Assembly: GCA_964059195.1 (NCBI GenBank)
Contig: CAXKWD010000008.1
Span: 46,976,502-47,040,501 of the forward strand
Direction: 5' to 3'
DNA length: 64,000 nucleotides
Source of the DNA: Ectobius pallidus
Taxonomy: Eukaryota > Arthropoda > Insecta > Blattodea > Ectobiidae
Positions 44,596-55,835 of the stretch are shown piece by piece. A program made the translations under genes and the position numbers. The notes beneath the pieces were generated by a model. The model saw nothing but the letters and a program-made list of their open reading frames with translations. It was not told the origin of the DNA and did no database searches. The number at the start of each line of letters is the position of its first letter. Within the stretch, counting starts at the first letter, position 1.

Positions 44596-46259
44596 TCAAG
44601 GCAGATTTCGGCGTTTCTTCGATTTCCGTGTGTGAGCAGCTGCTGGGTTGTCTCTCTTCAGCGACCAGCAGTAGTCCGCCAGCATGACTGCGTCCCATCT
44701 CCCCTGGTACCTCTCCTCCATTTGGCGCATGTCCTGATGGAACCTTTCACCCTGCTCGTCGCTCATCGCCCCAAGGTTTTCAGGAAACTTGTCCATGTGT
44801 GAGAAGAGGAAGTGCATCTTTATACTCATCAAACACCCGAGTTTTTGGAAGGCCTCTATCATGCTGCTGATGAGTGTGGCGTGGTTTGCTGCCTTCGTGT
44901 TCCCCAGGAAGTTGTTCACCACCTGCACAAACGATTTCCAGGCGGCGCACTCAAGCGTGTTCATGGAGTTTTGGAACTCAGTGTCCTTTATGAGCTGCCG
45001 TATCTGTGGGCCATCAAAAATGCCGGCCTTGAGCTTCTCAATGGTCAGTCGAGAAAATGCTCGGCACATGTAGTTGAAGCACCTCCCATCCTTGTCCAGA
45101 GCGCGCGTGAACTGTTTCATTAACCCAAGCTTCATGTGTAGCGGTGGGATCAATATCTTCTCCCGGTCAACAAGAGGTTCGTTTATGATGTTTCTCGCCC
45201 CAGGTACTAACTGCTCTCGCGCCGGCCACTCTTTCTTTACATAGTGCTGGACTCTGTCTCGACTGTCCCACATACATATAAAGCATGGGTGAACCCGGAC
45301 TGCTGACCTAGTAGAAAGTTCACCATCTTGAAGTCGACGCAGATCATCCATTGGTGTTGCTTATATTGGATTTTGTCAAGCACATACTTCACTGCTTCAT
45401 ATTTCTCTTTGAGAGTTGTGGAGTGCGCAAGAGGGATTGAGGCGATCTGGCTCCCGTTGTGGAGGAGCACACACTTCAAAGAGCGCTTGCAGCTGTCAAT
45501 GAAGAGTCGCCAATCTGTCGGATCGTATGTAGGAGCGCCGAGTTTATGAAGAAGACCGGCGACATCTCGGCATTACACGAGGTCTTCCTCCTGGCAGAAG
45601 TAGCCCATGTACTCCTCATGCCTTCTACGGAAGAAAGTGATACGTGCGTCCTCGCCAAGTAGATTTTTCTCTTTGAGTCTGGAGGCCAACAGCTCTGAGG
45701 AAGTCTTCGACAAGCTGAGATCCCGAACCAGATCATTAAGCTCACATTGTGAAAAGGGCTGCGGACCGTCTTGTGTTTCATACTCCTGTTCTGTATCTCC
45801 TACGTCGTCTGAAGTGGTGGCCTCGTCATCGATGTGAGGAAGCTGTGTGAACGCTGGTACAGGTATTTCTTCGCAGTGAGCAACTGGACGGCGGGCAGAT
45901 GGAAGGTCGGGGTACTGGAGGCTGTGCCGATTCTTCCGGTTGATGCCAGTAGTATTGATGGCGCAGAAGTAACAATCCGATGCATGGTCAAACGGCTCCC
46001 TCCAAACCATCGGAATCCCAAACTTCAGTGAAGTTTTGGCGCCCTTAGTCCACCGCCTGAGGTATTCCACGCACGTCTTGCACACCGTGTGCGGTGCCCA
46101 CGACTTATCTTGGTCACCTAGCTTGACTTTAAAGTAAGCCTGGTATGCGTGCTTCACAAATCTTGTGATGTTCTTCCTGTCCGCTGACAGCGTGTATTCT
46201 CCGCAGATGTAGCAGAAAACGTCAGGATTATTCCTGCATGAACGTCGCGCCGAAGCCAT
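44596..46259 (-). pseudogene. Cys-rich protein of the TIR transposon, probable transposase
   Basis: About 555 codons from ATG 46259. The N-terminus has two zinc-ligand sets: CYICGEYTL with CKTCVEYLRRW (about residues 16-70), and DCYFCAINTTG (about residue 95) with a later HCEE. A disordered acidic stretch covers about 130-165. An in-frame TAA interrupts at 45571-45573. Next come WMICVDFKMVNFLLGQQSGF (an Asp), CFICMWDSRDR reached through a frameshift at about 45285, EWPAREQLVPG, a helical domain with AAWKSFVQVVNNFLGN, and the end MSDEQGERFHQDM and LADYCWSLKRD. This family is common but uncharacterised in arthropods and cnidarians. Its place inside TIRs suggests a transposase, with D/D/E candidates in VDFK, WDSRD and DEQGERF. 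This is inference. Confidence 0.7.
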
Positions 46260-46465
46260 CTGAAAGTAATAATAATATTATAATATTATATTATAATATT
46301 ATAAAATAATAATAATATTAATAATAATTGTGATTATTTTCCTGCTAATTTTTATGCAGCGAATTTAGAGAAATGACTGAACTCAAAACCCGTGATACAT
46401 ACATATGATATTAGCATATGTATGTATAGCTCGTCAGGCAGGTTTATGGCTGTATCTCAAAAAGT
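46260..46465. other. AT-rich subterminal region of the TIR transposon
   Basis: TAATAT-rich palindromic run at 46268-46330, upstream of the gene. It could hold its promoter, but no motif stands out. Confidence 0.4.
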
Positions 46466-46572
46466 TGACCTGATTGAGCAAAACCAAGGTCATTTTCGGA
46501 CTCAGGGCATCAAAATTAGTCTAATTCCGCTGAGAAACCCCAGACGATTTTTTGGCTGTTACCCAGTGATAA

Positions 46573-48300
46573 TTAAACAAATAGAATGAGCCTTGTGTTT
46601 CTCTATGAGCAATAAAGATTTGAAGTGAAATTATTAAAAGTATCACAGACTCATGAACCTTATTCAAATCATGCATAAACATTTAAAACAATTGATATTT
46701 AAAATCTAAAATCCAGGTTTCGATGTACATTTCACGATTAAAGTGTGATGCCTGGGGATAAAAACGACCTCAGATTTGAGTTCCCTAGCCCAAAAAACTT
46801 CTGGATATCATAATGAGTTTTGTCAAAGTCATTCAATACTCTTCCCCCCCCCCCCCCAGTTGATATGCCAATTAATCTCACAATTGAATACTGTACTGTC
46901 TTGTTAATAGGTGGCGTTGGCTGTGTGTTCATGACGTATGAAGGATGGTTTTTATATAGTAGATACAAAGAGTGATTGGCTTATAACTACCCTTCAGAAA
47001 TTTTTTCCAAAAAAATGTTTCAAATAAAAGTTTTAGCCCTTGGTATTAGAAACCCATGTACAAAATTTAAAGAAAATCATTAGAGCCATTTTCAAGAAAA
47101 TAGCAAAAAAACAAAAGTCCCCTCAAAAATAAGAGAAAGTACAGACATGTTTCTGAAAATAGTACTTTTGGATTCAGGGAACCTTAAAACATGTATTTAT
47201 GTTAAAAACTCAACTTCGAATTTGGGGGTTGAAAACAATACTTCCTCTACCTATAGTAGGCCTACCTATGGTATGGACAGAGGAAGTAAAAATGGTACAA
47301 CTGGTTTGGGGTGTCTATAAGATCTATCATTTAAGAAGTTGCCTACTCCATCAGAATAATATGAGGTACCGGTACTGCAAGAAATTGCTTCCACCCTCAC
47401 AGTGCTCCAGCTCATGTGGCCTGCAGAACACACAGGTTCTGGTGGGAGGGGAACATGACAGTGACTGCAACCTCTCTGTTCACCGTATATAGCTCCATGT
47501 GACTTTTTCCACTTTACGAAAATTAAATACTGAAGCTCAGTGGGTGGCATTTGAACATCTTAGATAAGGTTCAGGCTAAAATGCAAATTGTACTTTGCAA
47601 AGTTGGAGAAGATTAGCATCTTGAAATAATATGAGTATTCCCAACTTGAAGTAACTTGGTAGACTGATGTGCCAAGGGCTGAGGCATTGCCCCCTGCAAC
47701 TGTGATGGAGTATTGTGGGCAGAGCTAAGATAATTTAAAGTATCCAACTTTACTTACTGGAGCTCTGTATCATGAAATATGCATTTTTGCTCATTTGTAT
47801 GTTACTTTGCACATTTTAATGTATTAACTTTACCTTATTGTATATTATTATTATTTTATGTGACCATAGTTGCATTTTCTGTTGTTTTCATTTAACTTAA
47901 AATAGTGCTGTCATAATTATTATTGAAGGAATAGGAGGAAGAGATGGTATAATAAAATAATACCAAATTTCTATGTTCAGTGAAGTATTACAATACTCGT
48001 ATAATAATATATACTTATTTCATAAAAGGACAGATGCCATAGTAAATTGTGGTTTAGCAACAAGTTTAAGGGATGTTTTGTTCTCTGTATAGGCCTACAG
48101 TATAAGTTGTAGGCTGAATCAATCTATTTGTGGCCATGATACATTTGATTTGTTTTATTTGTTATTTTATTCACTTTTTGTTGCTTTCATTATTCATTCC
48201 TAATTTAATTTTGTATTTATTCTCTAAATAGTCACTATTTACATAGTTAAAGGCCTGAATTCCTTCAAGATAAATTTCGAACTACTCCTTATAATAACTA
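46573..48300. other. Non-coding DNA with a decayed Helitron-A piece
   Basis: 46690-46840 resembles the inner 3' end of Helitron-A (GATAAAAGCGACCTCAGATT-type block, then TTCCTTGGCCCA-like). A C-run lies at 46846-46857. The rest shows nothing. Confidence 0.5.
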
Positions 48301-48719
48301 CTAGCGTGTGCCCACGGCTTCGCCCGCGATAATTATTTCAAAAATTAAAAATTAAGAGCATAATAGTTATATCATTATATTTATTAACACCTAAATCACG
48401 TGAATTACATACCACGATTAGATAGCGTCGCCTGATAAAAGCGACCTCAGATTCGAGTTCCTTGGCCCAGAATACCCCTGTACAGTGAGTTTCGTCCAAG
48501 TCGAACAATGTTTGACCATATTTAGGCCTATATTGAATATCCCTCTTCCGTGTAGGTTGAAAATTTCATACGTCTGCGGGCCTTGACATTCTAAATAAAT
48601 GAGTCGCCCGCATTATTAGTTCGATAGCTATTTTTTTAAATAATTTATTTAACAGCAGAATATTTAAAACATTTTTATTAACAAACTAATTTATTTTCCT
48701 GTGAAAATTCATATGTTAC

Positions 48720-49680
48720 TTCATCATCATCTTCATCCAAGGATTAGGCATTACTGCCTGTTCCGGCCTCTTATGTCATTTGATCTATTCATCTCGCATT
48801 CGGTCTTCCTATAGATCTTCTTCCTTTAACTTTGTAGTTCAGTGATTGTTTTGCTATATTATCTTCAGGCTGTCGATTTAAGTGTTCAGTCCATTTTCTC
48901 TGTATTTTTTTATTTTGTCATTTAAATTAAATATATTCAGTTCATTTCTAATGTCTTCATTTCTTCTTTGATCTGATAGTTTATATCCTGAGACTGCACG
49001 TAAAAACTTCATTTCAGCTGCCTGAATGCATAGACGATCCTTCTTTGTTAAAACCCATGTCTCTGCACCATACAAAAGAGCAGGCACAGACCCCTTTTTA
49101 AAAATCGGTATCACAATAGCTGTTAGCCACTCTTTAGGTATACATTTATGAGTCCAGCACAAATTATATATGTCCAGTAATCTTCGTTTCACTTTAGTGG
49201 ACGATGATTTTATTAATTCTACATTAATTTCATCTATTCCGGCTGCCTTTCTGTTTCTCATGGTTTTCAAAGCTATCTGGAACTCTTCCATACTTATTTG
49301 ATCCACGCAGTTCTCTGCACTATTACATACTTCTATATCTCTTTCATCATTATTCCATAGTTCCTTGTCATATTTTTCCCATTCTTCGATTTTAATATTT
49401 TGTAGGTTGGCAGTATCTCTTTCAGTTCTATTCATATGTTTCAAAATTTTATATGAGCTGCTCTGATTTCCATGCACATCATTCTCAATATCAGAGATAT
49501 GCTTATCCCAACTTAGGTTCTGAAGCTTCCGATTTCTCTTTTCACAATTGCACATTTATGCTTATAATCTATCTTTGTTTCTATATCCTTTATTTGAAGA
49601 TATTTCATATAAGACTTCCTCTTATCTTCGATTAACTTAGATATGAGGCTTATGTTACTTCCAAATGTAACGTATGTAGT
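48720..49680 (-). pseudogene. LINE fragment inside the Helitron, RT core deleted
   Basis: Minus-strand LINE of the RTE/L2-like kind, between the Helitron gene's stop and the Helitron 3' end. A basic linker (RKSYMKYLQIKD in another frame at about 49640-49560) leads to the open frame 49555-48878, which has RNRKAAGIDEINVELIK and WLTAIVIPIFKKG. It then jumps directly, in frame, to ALLYGAETWVLTKKDR, WVL and AEMKFLRAVSGY. All RT motifs between (including YADD) are missing, so an in-frame deletion removed the catalytic core. After 48878 the tail continues (GRRSIGRPNAR) to a TGATGATGAT-type end. Non-functional. Confidence 0.8.
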
Positions 49681-49685
49681 GTTTC

Positions 49686-52583
49686 TTATAGAGCTTCTTT
49701 GTAAACTACATTAAGAGTCCTGCCATTTGGCGCCAAAATGTACAGGTTGTCTGCACTTAGAACTCTTGAGCAACCCACGTACAGTTGACCGTGGGAGAAG
49801 CACGGTGTCCGAAGATCGAGCCCTACTACTTCAAATGTCTGACCCTGTGATTTCGTAATGCTCATAGCAAAACTCAAACGTACGGGGAATTGCCGACGTT
49901 TGAATTGGAATGGTAGGCCTACATCTGAAGGGATGAGTGGGATCTGAGGAATGAAAACTACCTCGCCCACGGCATGACCAGTCATAATTATGGCTTCAAT
50001 AATATTCGGCTTTAATTTCTTTATTGAGAGCCGTGTTCCATTGCAGAGGGAAGGTGGATTCAGATTCCTGAGAAGCATAATTGGTGCCCCAGTCTTCAGC
50101 TCTAAGACGTGCGAAGGTATTCCAGGTGGCTCCAACTTGTTCAAAAACTCTGTCGTATAGTTGACAGCCTCATCTGTATTACATGTTGTGTCGAAAGATT
50201 TGTAAATTTGTAGCTCACCGGGTAATTCCTGTAATAGTTGTTTCTTGATTACGTTGACAGTTTCATTTCTTGGAGCAAGAATCGCTCTTTGGTAGAGCCA
50301 TTCGTGATCGGTAAAATGCTGTGCCACATTTGGAAACACTGCCTCTATCAGCTGTTGTTGTGTTGTAAGAATGTTTCCTATATTTTGCATTGCTACATGT
50401 CCATCTTCAACATCCGAAGTCAGAGCACCATTTCCTAGTCGAAGCAAATTTTCAGCAAACTGCTGGGCAGAGGGATCACCGTTCAGACGAACTCGTATAT
50501 TTGTTGACAATTCAAGTCTTTCAATCCTATTCCAAATGTAGGAAGTTTTTATGCTCGCATGTATTTCATCTGCCCTGGTTCCACGGGGAATAACCGGAAG
50601 CGTCTGTCGAAAGTCACCAGCCAACACCATTGTCACGCCTCCCATTCTATTATTATTGTGTCTGAGGTCTTTTAAAGTGACATCCAGTGCCTCGAATGCG
50701 GCTTTGTGGGTCATGGTACACTCATCCCAGACAATCAGCCTGCAATCCTGTAGAAGCTTGGCCTTTCCTGAGTTTCTTGCAATATTGCATGTAGGAGTTT
50801 CTGCGCATATGAGATTTAAGGGTAACTTGAAGGTTGAGTGGGCTGTCCTACCACCTGCCAAGAGTGTCGCAGCAATGCCGGACGAAGCAACAGCAAGGGC
50901 AATCTCATTTCTCTGCCGCACTTTTGCCAAAAGGAGATTGATGAGGAAAGTCTTTCCCGTACCACCTGGAGCATCTAAGAAGAATATGCTACCCCTCCTG
51001 TCAAAAACCGCTGTCATAATCTTATCAAATACTATCTTTTGATCTTGGGCCAATTTCGGCTCATTCTCCTCTACATACGTTCTGAGCGAATCTACGTCGT
51101 AATTTCTTTCTGTATATAATTTACTCGGGAGGGCGGAATCTCTGTTTCTAATCGTTTGAGGAAGTCCAAAGCTTTTCATGTCTGATCCTCCCAATGATAT
51201 AATTCTATCCTCAATGTAGATTAGAACTTTATTGAAGATGTCTTCATTGTAGTGAAGATCCATATTCTGCTGTTGAACTCGTTCTTGATTCAGGATGTCT
51301 TCAGACAGGCTCTCCCTATGGTTGATCCATAAATAATGTGGACTTGAAATGGAGCATGTCTGCAGCATGACAGCAAACAGGTTCCGCATAATCTTAGGAG
51401 ATCGAGGCGCAGCTGCTTCTTCCAACGCTTTGTTCCAGTGATCGTCGTTTTCCAGAAGTCCTCTAAGCTCACAAGCTTCTTTGTAAGTTTCGCAGACCCT
51501 TCCATCAACTGTTCTCAAGTCTTCGAATGATATTGGACCTCTTACTTCATGCAGTAGCAGTCGCAAGTGGAAGCATTCAGAGTTGTTTGGGTGGACAGTG
51601 TACACTCGGCCAAGGGCATCGCTGGACTTAATCCCTGTTTGTTCTGGTACAACTTTGCCCTGTCTACGGCGGTTCCAAGTCTTGTCTTTGTTGTTCCATG
51701 TGTAGTACTTTGGGACTTGGTTGTACAGTAGTGTGCGCGCAAACTCATCTTGGCTGCACAGTCTAAAGAAAGACGTAAGTGTCGTTTCTGGAGGTGCTTG
51801 GACCCTTTCAGCTGCATTTTCTGTTGTGAAGTAGACTCTCTGTCCGTTCTCTAGGTGGACGCTTAGGTGAATAACTGTGGGTTGCCGCTCGTGAAGAGGA
51901 AAACCTAGTATCCGCCACACCGCTTCGTTGCTGCTTATGTATCTTCCTATTTCATATTGGTGAATTTCATTAAGTTTATTGTCTGCAGTTGTGAAATCAA
52001 ACACTGCCATGTCGGATCCCTTATTCACATATTTGCAAACATATTTGATCGACTTTACAGAATTGCAGTATTCTACGTTGACATGAGCGTTGAAAACTTT
52101 TGAGAACAGGGGATAGTAAGGAACAATCCACGTATTGTCCACAGAAACTTCCGATCCTTGAATATTGATGTTTGCGGTAAATCCTCCGTCTTCAGGGCTT
52201 CTACGACGATACAACGGATATCCATCCTGCCCCGTCTGAGTCTCTTTCAGAAAACGTCGAGGGTACCGCTTTGTGCAGATTCCATCCTTCATGCATGGAG
52301 AGCGGGGATTTTTGTGTCCGCAGGGACCGTGCACCATCTGCTTTGTTACCGTGCTAAAAAGTTCTGGGTCTTCTTCTGGATTAGGGATTTCTGCACTGAT
52401 GAATTCGTCAACTCTCTGCACGTGTAATATGTCTCTGAGCCACACCAGAATATGTGCATGAGGTAGTCCGCGCTTTTGCCACTCTATCGTATACATATGA
52501 CACCGAACTTCACCAAAAATCTTCGTCTTTGTGATAAGACCCATGAGTGCCTTGTGCTTCTGATGAAATACTCTCGCCGACAA
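49686..52583 (-). pseudogene. Helitron Rep-helicase, HUH and Pif1-like helicase part
   Basis: Rolling-circle replication initiator joined to a helicase, which nicks the ends and moves the element. The HUH motif is WQKRGLPHAHILVWL (His pair at residues 42 and 44). The two-tyrosine motif is IKYVCKYVNKGSD (about 178-190). A long linker follows. The Pif1/RecD-like helicase begins FLDAPGGTGKTFLIN (Walker A, about 533-547), then IVWDECTMTHKAA (Walker B), GDFRQTLPVIPRG and, at the end, SITKSQGQTFEVVGLDL and LYVGCSRV. Stop at 49686. The first 30 codons continue, by a frame jump and deletion, from the upstream fragment. The catalytic part from HUH to the end has no visible stops. Confidence 0.95.
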
Positions 52584-54232
52584 ATCATGACGATCCTGAC
52601 ATTTCCATCGTTGATGACGGCATCCCTCAAATGCGCATACTGCTCCACTCTCAGTGACCTCTGGTTAAGTCGAATGTACCTCAGCCTTTCAGATTCAATT
52701 TTAGCATACATGTCTACGATAAACTGTTGAAAAAGACCTCTACTCCGCAGTAAAATGTTGAAACTTGAAGAACGCATCATCATTCTATATGCATAGAACT
52801 CCATGGCAGAAATCTTCTTGTTTAGCAGCAATCCTGTAGTTGGGTTCCTTTGACGAAGTTCAAAATTATATCCGTCTTCACCCTGCCAGAAGATCAGTGG
52901 ATACTGTAGTGCATCATACGATCGGTGCGTATCGGGAATTCGTTTGATGGTGCCACTTCTTTCTTCTAAAACTATGTCTCTTGCTCCATGCTGTTCTCCG
53001 GCCATTATAACAGCTACTTCATCTGTCGTCGGTGCATTGAAACGCCTTTCGTGTTCGCCTTGTGGGGTCTTATCTGCTAAGATAACCAGCTTGTATTCAG
53101 GAGAGATCTTTTCCATGGCCAATTTGAAGCTACGGATGTAGGAGTTTTCACTATTCAGCATGTCCTGCAACTGAAGTACTATGTCTTGTCTCGTTTGTGG
53201 CACATTTCTGCAACGCTGCTCTGCTTGTAGCGTACCATCCCCAACAAAATACACTTGCAGAAATTTCGGTTCTTCATTCGGTAGACTCTGTAGACTCCCG
53301 ATGCGATGATAAATTTGGCCCTGAACCTTGAACGTCGGCATGAATCCTGGCTCTCTAATTTCTTTTGTGGTGCCGAAAGAGGTCATCTGAAAACATGAGT
53401 TGTAACGTCTGATATTTTTCAGGAAATGTTTAGCCTCCGTCGTATCACCAATCAGGAAAGTACGTAGTGGCTCGGGTGGATCCATTAGCGGCGTCAATTG
53501 AATCTTTCCTCCGCTACAGCACATACCTGGGGCTTCACCTATCCACTTCTTCGCTTCACAGTGTTGGCATGTTGTAGACATTGATCCTATGAGACACACA
53601 GGATTGGAGGCATAATCCACTGATGGGTCATAATCGAAAGCAGCATTCTCTAAAGTCCTCCAACTGCGCATTCTTGCAGTAGCTGTTGCAGTTCTGTCTT
53701 GCTGCAGTCTTGATTCTCTCTCTAAGGACGTTTCAGCATTTCTTCTTCCTTCATGACTTTCTCTGTCTGCTATTTTTCTTGCTTCTCTTTCTAGGGCCGA
53801 TTCCTCTTCTCTTATTTTTTCATGTCTGTCTCTATCTGCTATTTTTCTTGCTTCTCTTTCTACGGCGCATTCCTCTTCTCTTATTTTTTCATGTCTGTTT
53901 CTATCTGCTATTTTTCTTGCTTCTCTTTCTAAGGCGGATTCCTCTTCTCTTATTTTGTCATGTCTGTCTCTATCTGCTATTTTTCTTGCTTCTCTTTCTA
54001 CGGCGCATTCCTCTTCTCTTATTTTTTCATGTCTGTCTCTATCTGCTATTTTTCTTGCTTCTCTTTCTACGGCGCATTCCTCTTCTCTTATTCTTTCATG
54101 TCTGTCTCTATCTTCTATTTTCCTTGATTCACTTTCTAGGGTGGATTCCTCTTCTCTTCTTCTTCTTTTTCTTTCTCTACTTTCTACTTGTAGATTTCGT
54201 ATACTTTTTCTTTTTCGAGGAGGCTGCGGCAT
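52484..54232 (-). pseudogene. Helitron Rep-helicase, N-terminal part with 23-residue repeats
   Basis: It starts at ATG 54232 (MPQPPRKRKSIRN). A basic segment is followed by about six 23-residue repeats of the form RKIADRDRHEKIREEECAV plus EREA, a charged helical array (about residues 37-175). A zinc-binding stretch has CLIGSMSTTCQHCEAKKW and CC (about 215-245). The Helitron-like N-terminal domain follows (PLIFWQGEDGYNF, SAMEFYAYRMMMR, GLFQQFIVDMYAKIESERL), ending LRDAVINDGN. After that the frame is lost: the bases at about 52600-52608 jump to QDRHDLSARVF in another frame, so the first Rep motif, normally between, is deleted. The last 40 residues are frame-shadow. Confidence 0.9.
53740..54165 (-). 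repeat. 69-bp coding tandem repeat in the Helitron gene
   Basis: About six 69-bp units encoding 23-residue charged repeats. Units alternate between EEECAVERE and EEESALERE endings, suggesting a two-unit duplication. Confidence 0.9.
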
Positions 54233-55058
54233 ACTTTTATTGCTGTGTAAAGATCAAAATGTTTAAATGATGAATATTAAATAAATAATTAAAATTAAGT
54301 ACACAAACCAAGTGTTGCCATCTATTGCCTAAACATAAAGCTCTTTTTGAAAAAATAACTCATACTAATTATTTAAAATAGCGTAATTAAAAAGCTTATA
54401 ATAAGTTATTAAAATCATGTTTGTAAGAGAATGAAATCTGAATAATGATTTCGTTTGCCGAAGAAAACTATGCGACTGATTTGTGAATGAAATGAACTTT
54501 CCTGCTAACGTGTAAACACAGTTTTAATAACGCTTAGATCCTACGCTACACGGCTGTATGTAACACTTTTAACATTCATTGGACAACACCTAGTAGTCAC
54601 ATAATAAACTTAACCAAAATTCCTAATAACCACAATAAATGTACTGAAATTCACCTTGTATACAGTTAATTCACAATGTAATTCATTATCATAAGCAAAC
54701 GAATTGAACATAGCGGCCTAAATAAAATCTAAGCGCTAAACAATAACCTAAACCTACATTATAGCTACAGAGCAAGGCCACCTGCTCATTGAAAAATATT
54801 AGACAAAGCCTTCTCCAATTGAAATGTATTACTGCAACTCATGCTTCTAAAACGAAAATAATGCACATTTTCTGCCTGTTTTTCACTCATAACTCGCGAA
54901 GGAAAGCGAAAATTAAAATTCCGGCTTCGAGGTGCACATTCCGACCCTTTAGTCCGCCTATGTATAAAATTTCAGATCTCTGCATTGAGTAGATTTCGCT
55001 GGGCATCGCGGACAGACAGACAGACAGACAGACAGACACTTCCTTTTATTAATATAGA

Positions 55059-55589
55059 TGACAACTTTTGGAAAAGTCCACTGTTCTTATTCTCAACATT
55101 CCTCCAATTAGTTTTAATGATTTAGACTATTTTTTGTTTGCAAAGAAATAAACAAGTTAGTTTTTCTGTGTCCAGAAATAATTGCCATTAGTACTTTAGC
55201 AATTCATCCAAATAATCTTAACTAGCTGACATCTTGGCAAATTATGCAATTAGTCATGTTAATTGTTTGGCGTATATATTTTTTTCAAACAATTTAAATT
55301 GAATATATGCTCAGGATGCTTTTAATCATTCTGAATATTACATGGCTAGTTAAAGTGCTAAGTGTTTGAGACTATTCAACCTTTCCTTTGAATTTGTAAT
55401 TTTTTCAGTAATTCTTGAGGAAAAATTCAATTGTTTATTGCAAAATTCAGATAATATGCTTCTGTAGTTTTACCTGTATTCTAAAAATGTAATTAAGAAC
55501 TCCCAATATCCGTGTTTGAAAAGGTATTTTCCAAGGGGTGACTGTTTAGATGTGTAAATTTCTTGTATATTATTCAGCGGAACTGCATA
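55059..55589. other. Non-coding DNA
   Basis: Nothing recognised. Confidence 0.4.
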
Positions 55590-55835
55590 CAGGGTGTTAA
55601 TGAATAACACCAAAATATTTTACCTGTATGGAGGGGACATAGACAAGCAACTTTTATTAGGAGATTTTTGCTCTATGATGTAAGTTAAACTGTGTATGCT
55701 ACAGGACATTAAAGCCATTACAATTTGGTGCTCATAAGTTAATAATGAAGCAAAATTGGGTAACATTTTTGTTAAATTTACTTCATGCCTTCTTAGTGAT
55801 CGACAAAAACCTGATTCTTAATCATTTATCAACAG

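Larger units (their letters stand above)
43390..46568 (-). mobile_element. Unclassified TIR DNA transposon with a Cys-rich gene
   Basis: Ends read CACAGGGCAACA (left) and CACTGGGTAACA (right, minus strand). Inverted repeats run about 103-114 bp (43390-43503 and 46466-46568), with a central block of about 68 bp almost identical. ATAA flanks both sides (43386-43389, 46569-46572). A second partial inverted end lies at about 43565-43605. Confidence 0.8.
48301..55058 (-). mobile_element. Complete Helitron, family A (6.76 kb)
   Basis: On the minus strand the 5' end is A|TCTATATTAATAAAAGGAAG at 55058. The 3' end is a GGGCGAAGCCGTGGGCAC hairpin then CTAG at 48301, followed by T: insertion between A and T with no TIRs, as Helitrons do. 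It carries a Rep-helicase gene and, near its 3' end, a LINE fragment. Confidence 0.93.

Noticed and set aside
47199..47550. Overlapping 97- and 94-codon ORFs
   Set aside because: Both strands open by chance; no homology or motif.
53740..54165. CRISPR-like regular repeat spacing
   Set aside because: Units are contiguous 69-bp coding repeats without spacers, in a eukaryotic transposon gene.
53686..54270. Plus-strand frame of 194 codons with Leu/Phe repeats
   Set aside because: Antisense shadow of the Helitron 23-residue repeat array.
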